A DNA stretch of 64,000 nucleotides from an uncultured Bacteroidota bacterium (GTDB lineage: Bacteria > Bacteroidota > Bacteroidia > Chitinophagales > Chitinophagaceae). The notes below the pieces were generated by a model that was not told the origin of the DNA, searched no databases, and saw nothing but the letters and a program-made list of their open reading frames with translations. How positions within the stretch are numbered: the first letter of the stretch is position 1; every line of letters begins with the position of its first letter. Below are positions 28,101 through 37,900 of this stretch, piece by piece. Location: positions 62,001-126,000 of the forward strand of contig CAILLK010000076.1 in the NCBI GenBank assembly GCA_903835005.1, written 5' to 3'. The translations under genes were made by a program, and so were the position numbers.

Positions 28101-31100
28101 GTTGCAGCAGCAATATGACCGGCAGTGCAACAATAATAGTAAATCCATTGCCGGCTCCTATTTCAGGGCCAACGGCAGTATGTGTTGGTTCTACAATTAT
28201 TGAAACAGACGGTGGTGGTGGAAACTGGACCAGCAGCTTACCAGCCATAGCTACCATCGGCAGCTCAACCGGTATTATTACCGGTCTAGCTATCGGATCA
28301 ACGTTGATCACCTATACTTTACCCACCGGCTGCGCTATCAGCACTACTATTACAGTTAGTTCTACCCCGTCCAATATAACTGGTCCTTCAACAGTATGCT
28401 CAGGATCTACAATAACCTTAACGGACAGTATACCTGGCGGAGCGTGGGCCAGCAGCAATCCAGCAATTGCAACGGTTGGCTCATTGAGCGGTAATGTTAC
28501 CGGTGTTGCCAGCGGAATTGTAACCATCAGCTATTCATTCGGATCGGGATGTGTAAAAACAAAATCAATCACTGTTAATCCACTTCCCGGCGCAATTACC
28601 GGCACTGCAGGAATATGTACCGGCCATACCACTACCCTGTCGGATACTACTTCAGGAGGCACGTGGAGCAGCCTGATAACGGGTGTTGCCACTGTGGGTA
28701 GCAGTACCGGACTGGTTTACGGTGTTTCAACAGGGACATCTTCAATAAGTTATACCTCAGCTAACGGATGTTCTGCAACCAGGCTGGTAACCGTTAATTC
28801 GCCCCCATCCGGTATTGCAGGCAACCTCCATGCGTGTACCGGGCAAACCACACTTTTAACAGATTCGGCCGGTGGTGGCGGATGGAGTATTGCACCAACT
28901 TCCATTGCTACTATAGGGTCCTCATCCGGCCTGGTTTCGGGAGTTGCGGCAGGCACGGCTGTAGTAACCTATTCGCTGGGCAGCGGATGCACAACGACAG
29001 CAGTTGTAACTGTAAATGCCGGACCTGCCGGTATAAGCGGACCTTCATCTGTTTGCGCAGCATCAACTATGAGTTTAACAGACACAACCACCGGCGGCAC
29101 CTGGAGCAGCAGTAATACCACACTTGCTACTATATCTGCAACAGGGGTGGTAACAGGTGTAAACGCGGGCAATGTTGTGCTCAGCTATACATCGGCAGGA
29201 TGCTCTGCTACAAAGCTGGTAACCGTTTATGCACTGCCAGCTGCAATAACCGGCGCTGCAGCTTTATGTACAGGAGCTACAACCACGTTTACTGATGGCA
29301 CTGCAGGTGGCAGCTGGAGTTCTTCAGCGCCTTCATTTGCATCTGTTGGTTCATCATCAGGTATTATAACAGGTGCTTCGGCAGGTAGTGCCCTGATTAT
29401 GTATACCACCGGTGCAGGGTGCAATACTACAAAGGGTATAACCGTAAATCCGATTCCGCCTGCTATAAGCGGGGGCACACAGCTTTGCATCGGTTCGGTG
29501 ATTACCCTCCACGACTCCACACCTGGCGGCACGTGGATTTTAGGTTCTGGTAGTGCGGTTAGCCTGGGCACTTCGGGTATATTGACCGGGCTCAGCCTTG
29601 GAACAGCTACTATAAGCTATGTGGTAAGCGGCTGTGCCGCTGTTACTACGGTTACGGTAGGGCCGCTGCCGCCAGCCATCAGCGGACCGCATGTGGTATG
29701 CTCCGGATCAACGATAACCCTTACTGATGCCGGAATCGGAACATGGAGCTCCGGAACACCAGCTACAGCATCAGTAGGAACCGGAACCGGAATTGTTACC
29801 GGCGGCGGCGCTGGTTTAGCTACCATTATCTATTCGCTGGGGCCTGGGTGCACCGTTACCACTACAGTTAATGTACTTCCGTTGCCCACAGCTATATCAG
29901 GGCCATCCTCACTATGTACAGGTGCTACCGCAACCCTCATTGATACTGCGAGCGGCGGAGTGTGGTCGTCTTCAGCCCCATCATTTGTTACAGTAGGCAG
30001 TACGGGTACTATTAATGGTATTGCAGGAGGCAGCGCTATCATCAGTTTTACTATATCCACCGGATGCGCGGCTACAAAAACAGTGGCATCGGTTACTGTG
30101 CCCGGGATAATGCTGGTGCATAACCTTTGCGCCTATGGCGATACTATGACTATTACAGACTCTAATGCAACTGGTTTATTTACCAGCTCATTAGCTACTG
30201 TCAGCAACCTTGGTGGCGGCATTGGCCTTGTAACCGGAGGCTCGCCGGGCACGGCAACCGTATCTTACATAATAGCCGGAGGATGCAGCGTAACCAAACA
30301 ATTCACTGTAAACCCGTTACCGGGTCATATAGCAGGCACGATGCCTTTATGCGCCGGAGATTCTGTGTTACTAACAGACGCCAGTCCGGGGGGCACCTGG
30401 AGCAGCAGTGGCTCGGGGGTATTGAGTGTTGGCAGCGGCACGGGGATGGTATATGGTTTAGCATCCGGTACGGGAACAGTTACCTATACTTTTATTGCCA
30501 CCGGTTGCAAATCGGACACCAATCTTATTGTATCCGCCCTGCCGGTGGCAGGTATAATAACCGGAACGGGTAATATGTGTGCAGGAACGACTGTGACCCT
30601 TGCTGATACTGTAGCCGGAGGGTTGTGGAGCAGCGGCGGTATACTCACCACCGTAACCGGAGGAGTGGTGCACGGACTAATGGCCGGGACCGATACCATT
30701 ACCTATGCCTTAACCAATATGTGCGGCACTTCTACAACCACTATGCCGGTAACCATTAACCCTGTGCCAGCGGCAGGGATAATAACCGGAACTGATACTG
30801 TGTGCGCCAGTTTTACTATAAACCTTTATGATACTGCAGCAGGTGGCATATGGAGTGTTTCCAACACAAATGCATCTATAGCTTCAACCGGAACAATAAC
30901 CGGTATTAACGCCGGCAGAGATACAGTGACCTATTCGGTAAGCAATGCCTGGTGTTCGGCATCTACCAACTACATTATTACCGTTGTTCCTATAAGTTTC
31001 TGCCTGTCACTAGGCACCGCGCATGGCCCTATATCCTCAAATGAGGAGATACGGGTTTGGCCAAACCCATCTGGCGGCGATATTTCTGTTTACTGCGACC

Positions 31101-31273
31101 GTGGGGAAAGGCTCCGTCTGCTTACTGTGGATGGCAGGTATATTGCAGATTATGCTGTGAATAAGGGTGAAACAGCTCTGTCATTGCCTGCCGGTCTGAA
31201 TGGGGTATATATTCTGGAGTTTGTGAATAATGACCTGGGCAGGAATATTATGAAACTGATTATATCCAAATAA
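25166..31273 (+). CDS. Giant T9SS cargo: NHL propeller plus about 20 Ig/PKD-like repeats
   Basis: A 2035-residue protein: signal peptide (FLASLNGLWANGQ region), NHL beta-propeller (residues about 25-360, units like GYSGDGGPATLAKL), a cadherin/Ig-like domain (about 361-468, PPRFVNGHSQ...GYTGPDSFKIQITDG), then about 20 repeats of roughly 70-75 residues. A typical repeat reads ISGPSxVCxGSTxTLTDxxxGGTWSSSNxxIATVGSSxGIVTGxxAGTATISYxxxxGCxxTxxVTVNPLP. The seventh repeat is divergent and longer. It ends with a type A T9SS sorting domain (VWPNPSGGDISVY...MKLIISK). Each repeat has a conserved Cys near its start and another in the GC motif, probably a disulfide. It should be exported and attached to the cell surface as an adhesin-like stalk. 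It is monocistronic. Confidence 0.88.
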   Translation: MAKRYFTYLIFILASLNGLWANGQIINTIAGISGGGLSGDTGPAYLAELFYPVGVAMDHSGNLLIADAANRRIRRINTATDIINTIAGSGCGFGCVGFGGDGGQATSAELYYPNGIVLDTSGNMYIPDYGNFRIRKINTSGIIKTIAGNGSGTGAFGFGVPATSVSINFANVAVDKAGNVYFGDGYYFSKVDPTGYVTYFTGSGILGFSGDGGPATAANLNGNGYIALDTAGNFYIDDYYNYRVRKVSPSGIITTVAGNGSPGYTGDGGLATNASMNPVCISVDKTGNLYISDTTNACVRKVDLFGNVTTLAGTGTEGYSGDGGPATLAKLYKPWGVTVDNFGDIFIADGTNNRIRKISFGNHPPRFVNGHSQSMTVCEYSIHDSINSLLPIYDSDIAQAETWSAVTLPTHGTLAASCLGLSTGAIISPTGLYYSPTTGYTGPDSFKIQITDGLQSDTTTIHITVNLAPGTITGPSSSCSGMSFAVADTFSTGTWTSSNSSIAAVGYFSGLVFGTGSGVVTLTYTPGTGCFNTKTITINPVPTAITAPAGVCAGSSATFTDGVSGGTWTSTNTSIAMVNSTTGLVTGINPGPDSIIYSTSPGCSVGILTSVEPLPSVITGPSQVCPASTLTLSDGTPSGYWYSSNLGLASVGLGTGIVTGVAAGTVSISYSVTTLVTCTITKTVTVNPNPGPISGNAHLCAGSLETLTDGGGGNWISSAPAVATIGSSSGIVSALAPVTTVITYSLPTGCNTSIVLTVNPLPSAISGPDVICSSSAVTLTDAGGGTWASSNTTVASFSGSGVLYGASTGTATVTYTLSTGCTTTMPVTVAPVPPAIVGTTSLCVGATTILADSISGGTWSSFTPSVATINPASGTVTALSFGTTNITYTTGLGCTVYESFAVNPLPAAFLVSGGGSLCAGGTGLDIGLSGSSHSCHYQLFNSGAPGPTLAGLGTGGALDFGLQTAAGIYTVTATNTGTGCSSNMTGSATIIVNPLPAPISGPTAVCVGSTIIETDGGGGNWTSSLPAIATIGSSTGIITGLAIGSTLITYTLPTGCAISTTITVSSTPSNITGPSTVCSGSTITLTDSIPGGAWASSNPAIATVGSLSGNVTGVASGIVTISYSFGSGCVKTKSITVNPLPGAITGTAGICTGHTTTLSDTTSGGTWSSLITGVATVGSSTGLVYGVSTGTSSISYTSANGCSATRLVTVNSPPSGIAGNLHACTGQTTLLTDSAGGGGWSIAPTSIATIGSSSGLVSGVAAGTAVVTYSLGSGCTTTAVVTVNAGPAGISGPSSVCAASTMSLTDTTTGGTWSSSNTTLATISATGVVTGVNAGNVVLSYTSAGCSATKLVTVYALPAAITGAAALCTGATTTFTDGTAGGSWSSSAPSFASVGSSSGIITGASAGSALIMYTTGAGCNTTKGITVNPIPPAISGGTQLCIGSVITLHDSTPGGTWILGSGSAVSLGTSGILTGLSLGTATISYVVSGCAAVTTVTVGPLPPAISGPHVVCSGSTITLTDAGIGTWSSGTPATASVGTGTGIVTGGGAGLATIIYSLGPGCTVTTTVNVLPLPTAISGPSSLCTGATATLIDTASGGVWSSSAPSFVTVGSTGTINGIAGGSAIISFTISTGCAATKTVASVTVPGIMLVHNLCAYGDTMTITDSNATGLFTSSLATVSNLGGGIGLVTGGSPGTATVSYIIAGGCSVTKQFTVNPLPGHIAGTMPLCAGDSVLLTDASPGGTWSSSGSGVLSVGSGTGMVYGLASGTGTVTYTFIATGCKSDTNLIVSALPVAGIITGTGNMCAGTTVTLADTVAGGLWSSGGILTTVTGGVVHGLMAGTDTITYALTNMCGTSTTTMPVTINPVPAAGIITGTDTVCASFTINLYDTAAGGIWSVSNTNASIASTGTITGINAGRDTVTYSVSNAWCSASTNYIITVVPISFCLSLGTAHGPISSNEEIRVWPNPSGGDISVYCDRGERLRLLTVDGRYIADYAVNKGETALSLPAGLNGVYILEFVNNDLGRNIMKLIISK

Positions 31274-32598
31274 GATAATAAATATATTTTTATATACTAT
31301 TTCAAAACACTTACTATTTTTTTAATAAAACTGATTGCTATAATCCGTCTCACGGAAAGCCGCAGAGACGCAGACTAAACAACCAATAAAAAGCAAATCA
31401 AAAGCCAGGAACGCAAAGCCACCAATTCCTTATATAAACAAATTTGCGATGCTAAAGAATGAGGATGAACCTTGCGGCGGCGCTATTGCGGCGGCGGCAT
31501 GCAGACAGACCGATTTCAGAAGGCAGTGATGCGGAATAGAAATAACCAAATAAAACTTCCCAATTTCTGCACTTCACATCCCATTTTCTGCACAAAATTG
31601 CCCTTTTGCTTCTCAAAAATTACCCATTTTACTTCCCATTTTGACCCGAAATTTCTCATTTCGTTGCAAATTGGAGTGAGGTAATCTATTGATTTATAGC
31701 CGGTTAATTTTTTCTGGAACTATTTTTTGGCTGGGTGATTTTTTATTGTTTTTTTACATTATATAAATGATTTAATTATTACATTTTATAACAAGGAATT
31801 GAATTATGTAGTAAGGTTTAGGGTATACTGGAAAATATGTTATTGCAATTATTATACTTAATGTGCTGATTATCTTATTTTATAAATAAATTTTAGTATG
31901 AAAAACAGGGTATAATAAGGGTATAAAAGGGTATATTTAGGTATAAAAAGGTATAAAAAGGTATAAAAAGGTATATTTTGGGTATAATGGCAGGTGGAAT
32001 TCAGGGAAAATTGCCCTTCGATACATCAGGAATAAGGAAATTGTTTATAGTTAAATACTATAATTTTATGCGTTAAATTTAGCTCAAAGGTCAAATGAAT
32101 AATTGGAATTTCCTAATTATTTAGCATATTTATTTTGAGTCACTATCTGTAATTTAATACAAGCTTATTGAAAAATAAATGCGTTAGAAAAACGCACTAC
32201 CGGAGCATTCGTGTTGCAAACACGAGCGTGACTTTTGTACACTGGTAACTGGTGTGGGTGTAAATTGCTGAAATGAATTTGTGTCTAATATGGTTTTTGA
32301 GATACGGATGTCGGTGCAATAGACCATTGAACTATTTAGTTGAAAACAAATTGCAGAAGTAAAACGCATTGCAAATCCGCAGCCATATAAGTTGGGATAA
32401 TAAAACCCCCACCAGCAGGATTATCAGTTGATTTTATTGATTGAATATCTGTCCGACAATACATGTGATACCTTGCGGCATCGGGAAACTTATTCTGACC
32501 GGGTGCAATAAAAATATCATCCCTTCAGATTACCACCTAAACAATAAATATAAGTATCAATTAACAAGAATTACCCTAATTCACATTAAAGATACACA
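31274..32598. other. 1.3-kb non-coding region with degenerate repeats
   Basis: No credible gene is present. It holds a CGCAGAGACGCAGA-type degenerate repeat near 31360, a stretch with repeated CCCATTTT/CTTCTC words at about 31560-31680, a GGTATAAAAA tandem array (31907-31990), and a palindrome TCGTGTT GCA AACACGA at 32209-32225 embedded in sequence resembling dispersed extragenic elements. Base composition is more AT-rich than the flanking genes. It separates two related NHL-repeat genes that converge on it, which makes it a plausible rearrangement scar. Confidence 0.5.
31907..31990. repeat. Tandem repeat of GGTATAAAAA-like units
   Basis: About eight 10-11 bp units run head to tail, each beginning GGTATA; three consecutive units are the identical decamer GGTATAAAAA, and the outer units vary (GGTATAATAA, GGTATATTTA, GGTATATTTT). 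Such short arrays mutate by slippage. No coding frame runs through it. Confidence 0.85.
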
Positions 32599-34471
32599 TT
32601 ATTGCACCACTATTTTACTGCACCATTCCCCTCCGGAAGTTGTTACTGATATGAAATAAATACCTGGCGGACTGCCGAGTTGTATGCTTTGGGTGGTGGT
32701 GGCAGTTATGAGTTCTTTTAGTTTCTGGCCGAGCAAATTGGTGATGATGATTCGGGCGGGCTGCACGTTACCAGGGATGGTAAGGGTAAAGGTTCCATCG
32801 CTGGGGTTGGGGGCTATGGTTATGCCTTGCGGGGCTGGCAAGGTATTTACTTCTACGTTGCAGCCTTTTACCCGCACCGGATGGATGGCTGTAGCTGTGC
32901 CACAGGAGTTGGTAAGCTGGTAACTGATGGTATCGGGGCCTGGTGAGATGCCGGTAACTATACCAGTTGTACCCACCATAGCGCGGGTATTGGTGGAGCT
33001 CCATGCTCCGCCTGCAGTGGTATCGGTGAGGGTGATGCTGTTGGGCAGGCACACGGTATCGGGCCCGGTGATGATGTCTGCATAGGGAGGGCCCTGGATG
33101 CTGAGATAGAGGGTGGTGTTATCTGAGATGTGGCTGTCGGATATGCGCACCCTGAGCGTATCGGGGCCGTAGTAGCCGGGCGTGGAGGTATAAGACAGGC
33201 CGGTGGGATAGATAACGCTGCCGATGGACATAGCAGTATAGCCCACCACTGCAGTGCCATTAGCAGGACCGGAGACGAGGCTCCAAACCTCGGTATTGCC
33301 GGTGTTGGAGTCATTGGCGGCCAGCAGAGTATCGAGGTTGAGGGTACCGTGGCAGAAAGTGATATGCTGCAGAAAGCCATTGATGAAGTAGGGTTTGGTG
33401 ATAATCATTCGGATACGGTTATTTTTGGAATCACTGATATAAATATTGCCATTGCCGTGCCTGGCAATACGCTCTGGATCATCTAATTGAGCAGCCGTAG
33501 CAGGGCCACAATCGCCACTGAACCCGGACATTCCAACACCCGCAAACCGGGTGATAATGCCTGAGGGGTCTATTTTACAGATACAATTACTGGAAAATTC
33601 TTCATCTGCCAAATATATATTTTCGAAGGTGTCCACCCATAATCCGGATATTACATCAAGTTCAGCAGCAGTTGCCGGACCTCCATCACCACTATAACCT
33701 ACAAGGCCTGTGCCAGAAATAGTGGTAATGATACCTGATGCATCAACTTTACGAATACGGTAATTGGTCTCATCAAATAAATATAAATTACCCATTCTAT
33801 CAGTAGTTACTGTAATTGGATCATTTAGTTGTGCAGCCGTTGCCGCCCCCCCATCGCCACTGAATCCGGCGCTGCCGTTGCCAGCATACCTGGTAATAAT
33901 TCCGGCAGTATCTATTTTACGGATAGTCATTAAAACATCATCTGGAAAATAAATATTCCCCGATGTATCTACTGCTATTTCTGGCGCTCCTCCTATTTCG
34001 GCATCAGTAGCAGGCCCGTTATCTCCGGTATATCCATAAGTACCTGTACCCGCTATAGTGGTAATGATGCCAGATGTATTAATTTTACGAAGTCTGTTAA
34101 CACCCCCATCAGCAATATATAAATTACCAAATTTATCGAAAACCAATCCAGTAATAGATGAAAATGTAGCAACAGATGCAGGCCCACCATCGCAACCTGA
34201 ACCATAAACACCTGTTCCGGCGAACGAACTTATGATACCCAATGTGCTAACTTTATATATACGACATGAGGTAACATAGGTAAGATACAAATTACCCAAA
34301 TTGTCTAATGCAATAGGGCCAGTATAATTAAACCCTGCAGCAGTTGATGGGCTACCATCGACAATAACACCTGGTGTACCATACCGGCAACGGTAACGAT
34401 GACCTGGGCATTAATAACCGTTTTAGAACCGAATAAAAGCAAAAAAACAACAAACAAATCGCTTTTGTCAT
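32599..34471 (-). pseudogene. NHL-repeat T9SS cargo protein with two apparent N-terminal frameshifts
   Basis: The main frame (32599-34299 and further up to 34383) encodes seven or so NHL propeller units (GYSGDGGPATAAEL and relatives), the same cadherin/Ig-like domain as the 25166 protein, a single Ig/PKD-like repeat (ITGPDTVCLPNS...AWSSTN) and a type A T9SS sorting domain (IAPNPSDGTFTLTIP...KIVVQ). Its signal peptide is split off by two one-base losses. ATG at 34469-34471 starts MTKAICLLFF. A T7 run (34441-34447) shifts the frame to LLLFGSKTVINAQVIVTVAG. A second loss near 34383 leads to YGTPGVIVDGSPSTAAG and the main frame. It is either a recent pseudogene, a slippage-regulated gene, or sequencing error. 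An intact product would be secreted by Sec then T9SS. Confidence 0.8.
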
Positions 34472-34917
34472 AGTAATAAATTTATATAATTTTTTACGAA
34501 TATTATTCTAATTAGCAATTACAACACTCCAAAATAATAAAATTTTGTGGTCAGCATCTATACAAGATACCGACTACAAAATTACAACTCATATATTTAT
34601 TAACTACCTATATTACTAATGTAGTAATATGAATTGGTATCAACAGAAAAATTTCTTATTTATTGCTATTACAATATAAAGACTACCAAAAATTGTTATT
34701 AATATCACTCATTGGTAAGGTTGGTGTAGTGGATAACCACTGTGCAGTTTGTCCACAATATCCTGCAAAAGAAGTTGGCGCATTTCTGCACGAGAGACCA
34801 AATCCCAATAGAGATTCAGTTAATGCCCCACCACTACTTCAATCCATAATTAGATTAAACAGTTGTGCCACACTTTTGAAGTGTGGCACAGCTACAGAAA
34901 ATCAACTATCATTTAAA
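34472..34917. other. Non-coding interval with a strong palindrome
   Basis: No gene is convincing; an open frame starting near 34663 runs into the PKD gene antisense and has no family features. The only structure is the 12-bp inverted repeat at 34864-34890, listed separately. The remainder near 34480-34660 is very AT-rich and probably carries the promoter of the minus-strand NHL gene. Confidence 0.5.
34864..34890. repeat. 12-bp inverted repeat, possible terminator or extragenic palindrome
   Basis: TGTGCCACACTT (34864-34875), loop TTG, AAGTGTGGCACA (34879-34890): a perfect stem 27 bp after the stop codon of the PKD adhesin. The minus-strand flank lacks a T tract, so it may be an extragenic palindrome or mRNA-stabilising hairpin rather than a classical terminator. 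Confidence 0.6.
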
Positions 34918-37900
34918 TTATCGTATTATCGTCACATCTCCTTTCAGGAAAAGCGGCTGTCCGGTTTCACAAATGGCGTCTATGACCCACACATATACAT
35001 CCGGTTTTGGAGCTCCTCCATTGAACGTGCCATCCCAGGCGTTCGATTCATCGTTGAGGGTAATGTTGGTACGCTCGAATAATAGATTGCCCCAGCGGTT
35101 ATATATCCGGAATGATTTTATCGTACTTACACCTGTTCCCCGGGGATAGAATACATCGTTCTTTCCGTCACCATTGGGTGTAAAGCTGTTGGGTATAAAC
35201 AACTGGCTGTTGTCGCAATAAAGCAGTATCCGCACCGAATCCGAAGCCGTACAGCCATGTATCGTGGTAACAGTAACTGAATAGGTTGTATTTACCGAAG
35301 GTGTGGATACAGGGTTGTAGCAGCTGTCGCAGTTCAATGAGTTGGCTGGCTTCCATATATATTTATGTATAAGCGTGCCGGTAGCAGTCAGTTGAGCCGA
35401 AGTACCGGCAAGTATGTCCTGCTCCGGCCCGGTGGTAACTGTTGGCAGCGGGAATACTACTACTGTTACATAATTGGTATCCGGCAGGCAACCTGCCAGC
35501 TGGGCTATGGCCATATAAGTAGTGGTAGACGGAGGAGCAGCTATAGGGTCCCAGCTCATGGAGTTGCTCAACCCGGTTCCCGGTATCCAGGTATACCTGG
35601 TTCCACCTGTGTCAAACAAGGGCACAGGAATACCATAACAAACCTGCGTATCGCCCCATGCCTGAGCCACAGTGAGTGTTTTAAGGAATACGGTTGTAGT
35701 ATCGGTGCTGGTACAACCATGAATATCCTTACCGGTAACGGTATACTGTGTTACCACAGCTGGTGATGCCAGGGTGGGATTGCAGGCAGTGCAACTCATA
35801 GTGCCAGCGCCTGCCCAGGTGTAAGACACGCCGCCATAACCATATAATGTAGCGGCATCGCCCAGGCAAATAACAGTATCCGGACTAACAGTTATAACCG
35901 GCGGCGGATAAACCGTAACATTCTCATTGGCCACACCCGTACAGCCCCATCCGTCGGTTATCTGCATGGTTACCGGGTAAATGCCAATAGCGGTATAGGT
36001 AGTAACCGGCGCCTGGAGCACACTGGTTGTGCCACTGAAAGTCCAGTTCCAGTTGGTGATATGCGACCAGTAACTGCGGGATGTATCAATGAAAGTAACC
36101 GTGTCTAAAAGACAAACCGGATTGGGAACAGTTTTGAAACCCGGGTAAACCGCATCCACCTTAATGGTATCCAGCCCCACACTTGAGTTCTCGCAGCCGG
36201 TAAGATTGCTCAATACCAGCTTAGGTACATACTTGCCCGGCACCAGGTAGAGATGCGTTATGGTATCGCTCATAGATGTTGTCAGTGTGGTACCATCGGC
36301 AAAGTCCCAGGTAATGCTGGGCACATTAGCAAGGTCGGCGGTGAAAAATACATTGAGCGGCACACAACCTGAATCGGGGGTATAACTGAATGCTCCGGCA
36401 TATCCCAGAATGTTCACATGGCCATAAGCAGTGTCCTTGCAACCATATAGGTTAGATACGATCAACCTTATAGTATCATAGCTTTCAGCAATATACAGGT
36501 CGGTAGGGTTCAGTAATGTAGATATGCTGCCATCGCCCAGTTTCCAGTTATAGAATGTGGCGCCGGTGCTGGTATTGAAAAAATGAACCGTAAGCGGCGG
36601 GCAAATGGAAATGGAATCGTCCATATAAAAAGATGCATGCGGATGATTGACATGAATATAAGCCGGGTAAGTTGCTGTATTGGAGCAGCCGTGTATATCG
36701 GTAACAGTAAGTGAAACGGTGTACAATCCGGTATCGGCATAAGTATGAGTAGGGCTTACTGCAGTCGAGGTGGTGCCATCTCCGAACGTCCAGCTACAGG
36801 TGGTTGTAGAACTTGAAGTATTGGTAAATACTACTGCTGAGCCCAGGCAGGGATTAAGATTGCTCGCTGTAAAAGAAGCTGTTGGTTTATAGGCCGACAC
36901 AAGCGCCAATGAAGCAGTACCGGTACAGCCTATATTATCGGTAACCGTTTCGTTAATGGTGAATGAACCTGCTGTAGTGTAGGTGTGTACAACAGGATTG
37001 CCGGAAGGCAATGAGCCACCATCACCAAACACCCATACATGCCCCGGGAAGGTAGTGCCTGCAATATCGGTACTGGCATCGGTAAACGTGACCGCCAGAG
37101 GCACACAGCCACTAGCAGGCACTGCAGTGAAGCTGACGACAGGTCTGCCCACATGCAGGTAATTAAGCCTGGTTGAAGTATCGTAGCAACCGTTCTGGTC
37201 CTCTATTATCAGCTTAATTGTATATATACCCCTGAAACTGAAAGTATCGAGGTAGGTTGCAGAAGTGCTGTCGGCCGAATGGCCGCTGCTGTGCCAGAAA
37301 TAGTTGGAGGCTACCCCACCCGTGACCGAGGAAGTAAACAATACTACAGCGCCTGAACATACATTGGAATCCGGCGTTGAAAATGTGACGACCGGCCGGG
37401 TAAGATCAATAGTTCTTGTTGCAGTATCCCGGCAGCCGGTCAATGAATTATATGTGGTAAGCGTGCAGGTGTATACAACCGGTAACGGATAATCGTGCGT
37501 AGGGTTACTTACCGTAGAAGTAGTACCATCGCCAAACATCCAGATATGGGTATTATCGCCGTAGGAATAGTCGGTAAACATAACCCGTTTAGCAGGCGTA
37601 CACAATACACTATCTCCAATAATAGCCATTGATGAATCGATAGTGATAAAATTAAATACTACAGGAGCGCCTGCACAGCCATTGTAAATAGGAGTAAGTG
37701 TAACTGAAAATATACCCGGGTAAGGATAATGATGGGTTACCGAATCTACCGTAGTATATTCTACTCCTGTGGTATCGCCAAACTGCCATTTATAAGCGCC
37801 CACAGGTCCGGTAATTGTGGTTGCCAGAAAATGTATCTCGTTATTATTGTAACAAGCGACAGTGGGTGTGGCCGTAAAAGTGACCGCCGGCGGTGCACCG

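Noticed and set aside
26734-30700. Many 65-120-codon frames opposite and across the Ig/PKD-like repeats
   Set aside because: They recur with the repeat period and share biased composition, so they are shadows of the 25166 gene.
31472-31684. 70-codon frame in the repeat-rich gap
   Set aside because: Its product follows the CCCATTTT-rich low-complexity words and has no plausible domain.
31907-31990. CRISPR array
   Set aside because: Units are 10-11 bp head to tail without spacers, so it is a simple tandem repeat.
34663-35082. 139-codon plus-strand frame running into the PKD adhesin
   Set aside because: Half lies antisense to a clear coding region; the rest has no recognisable family.
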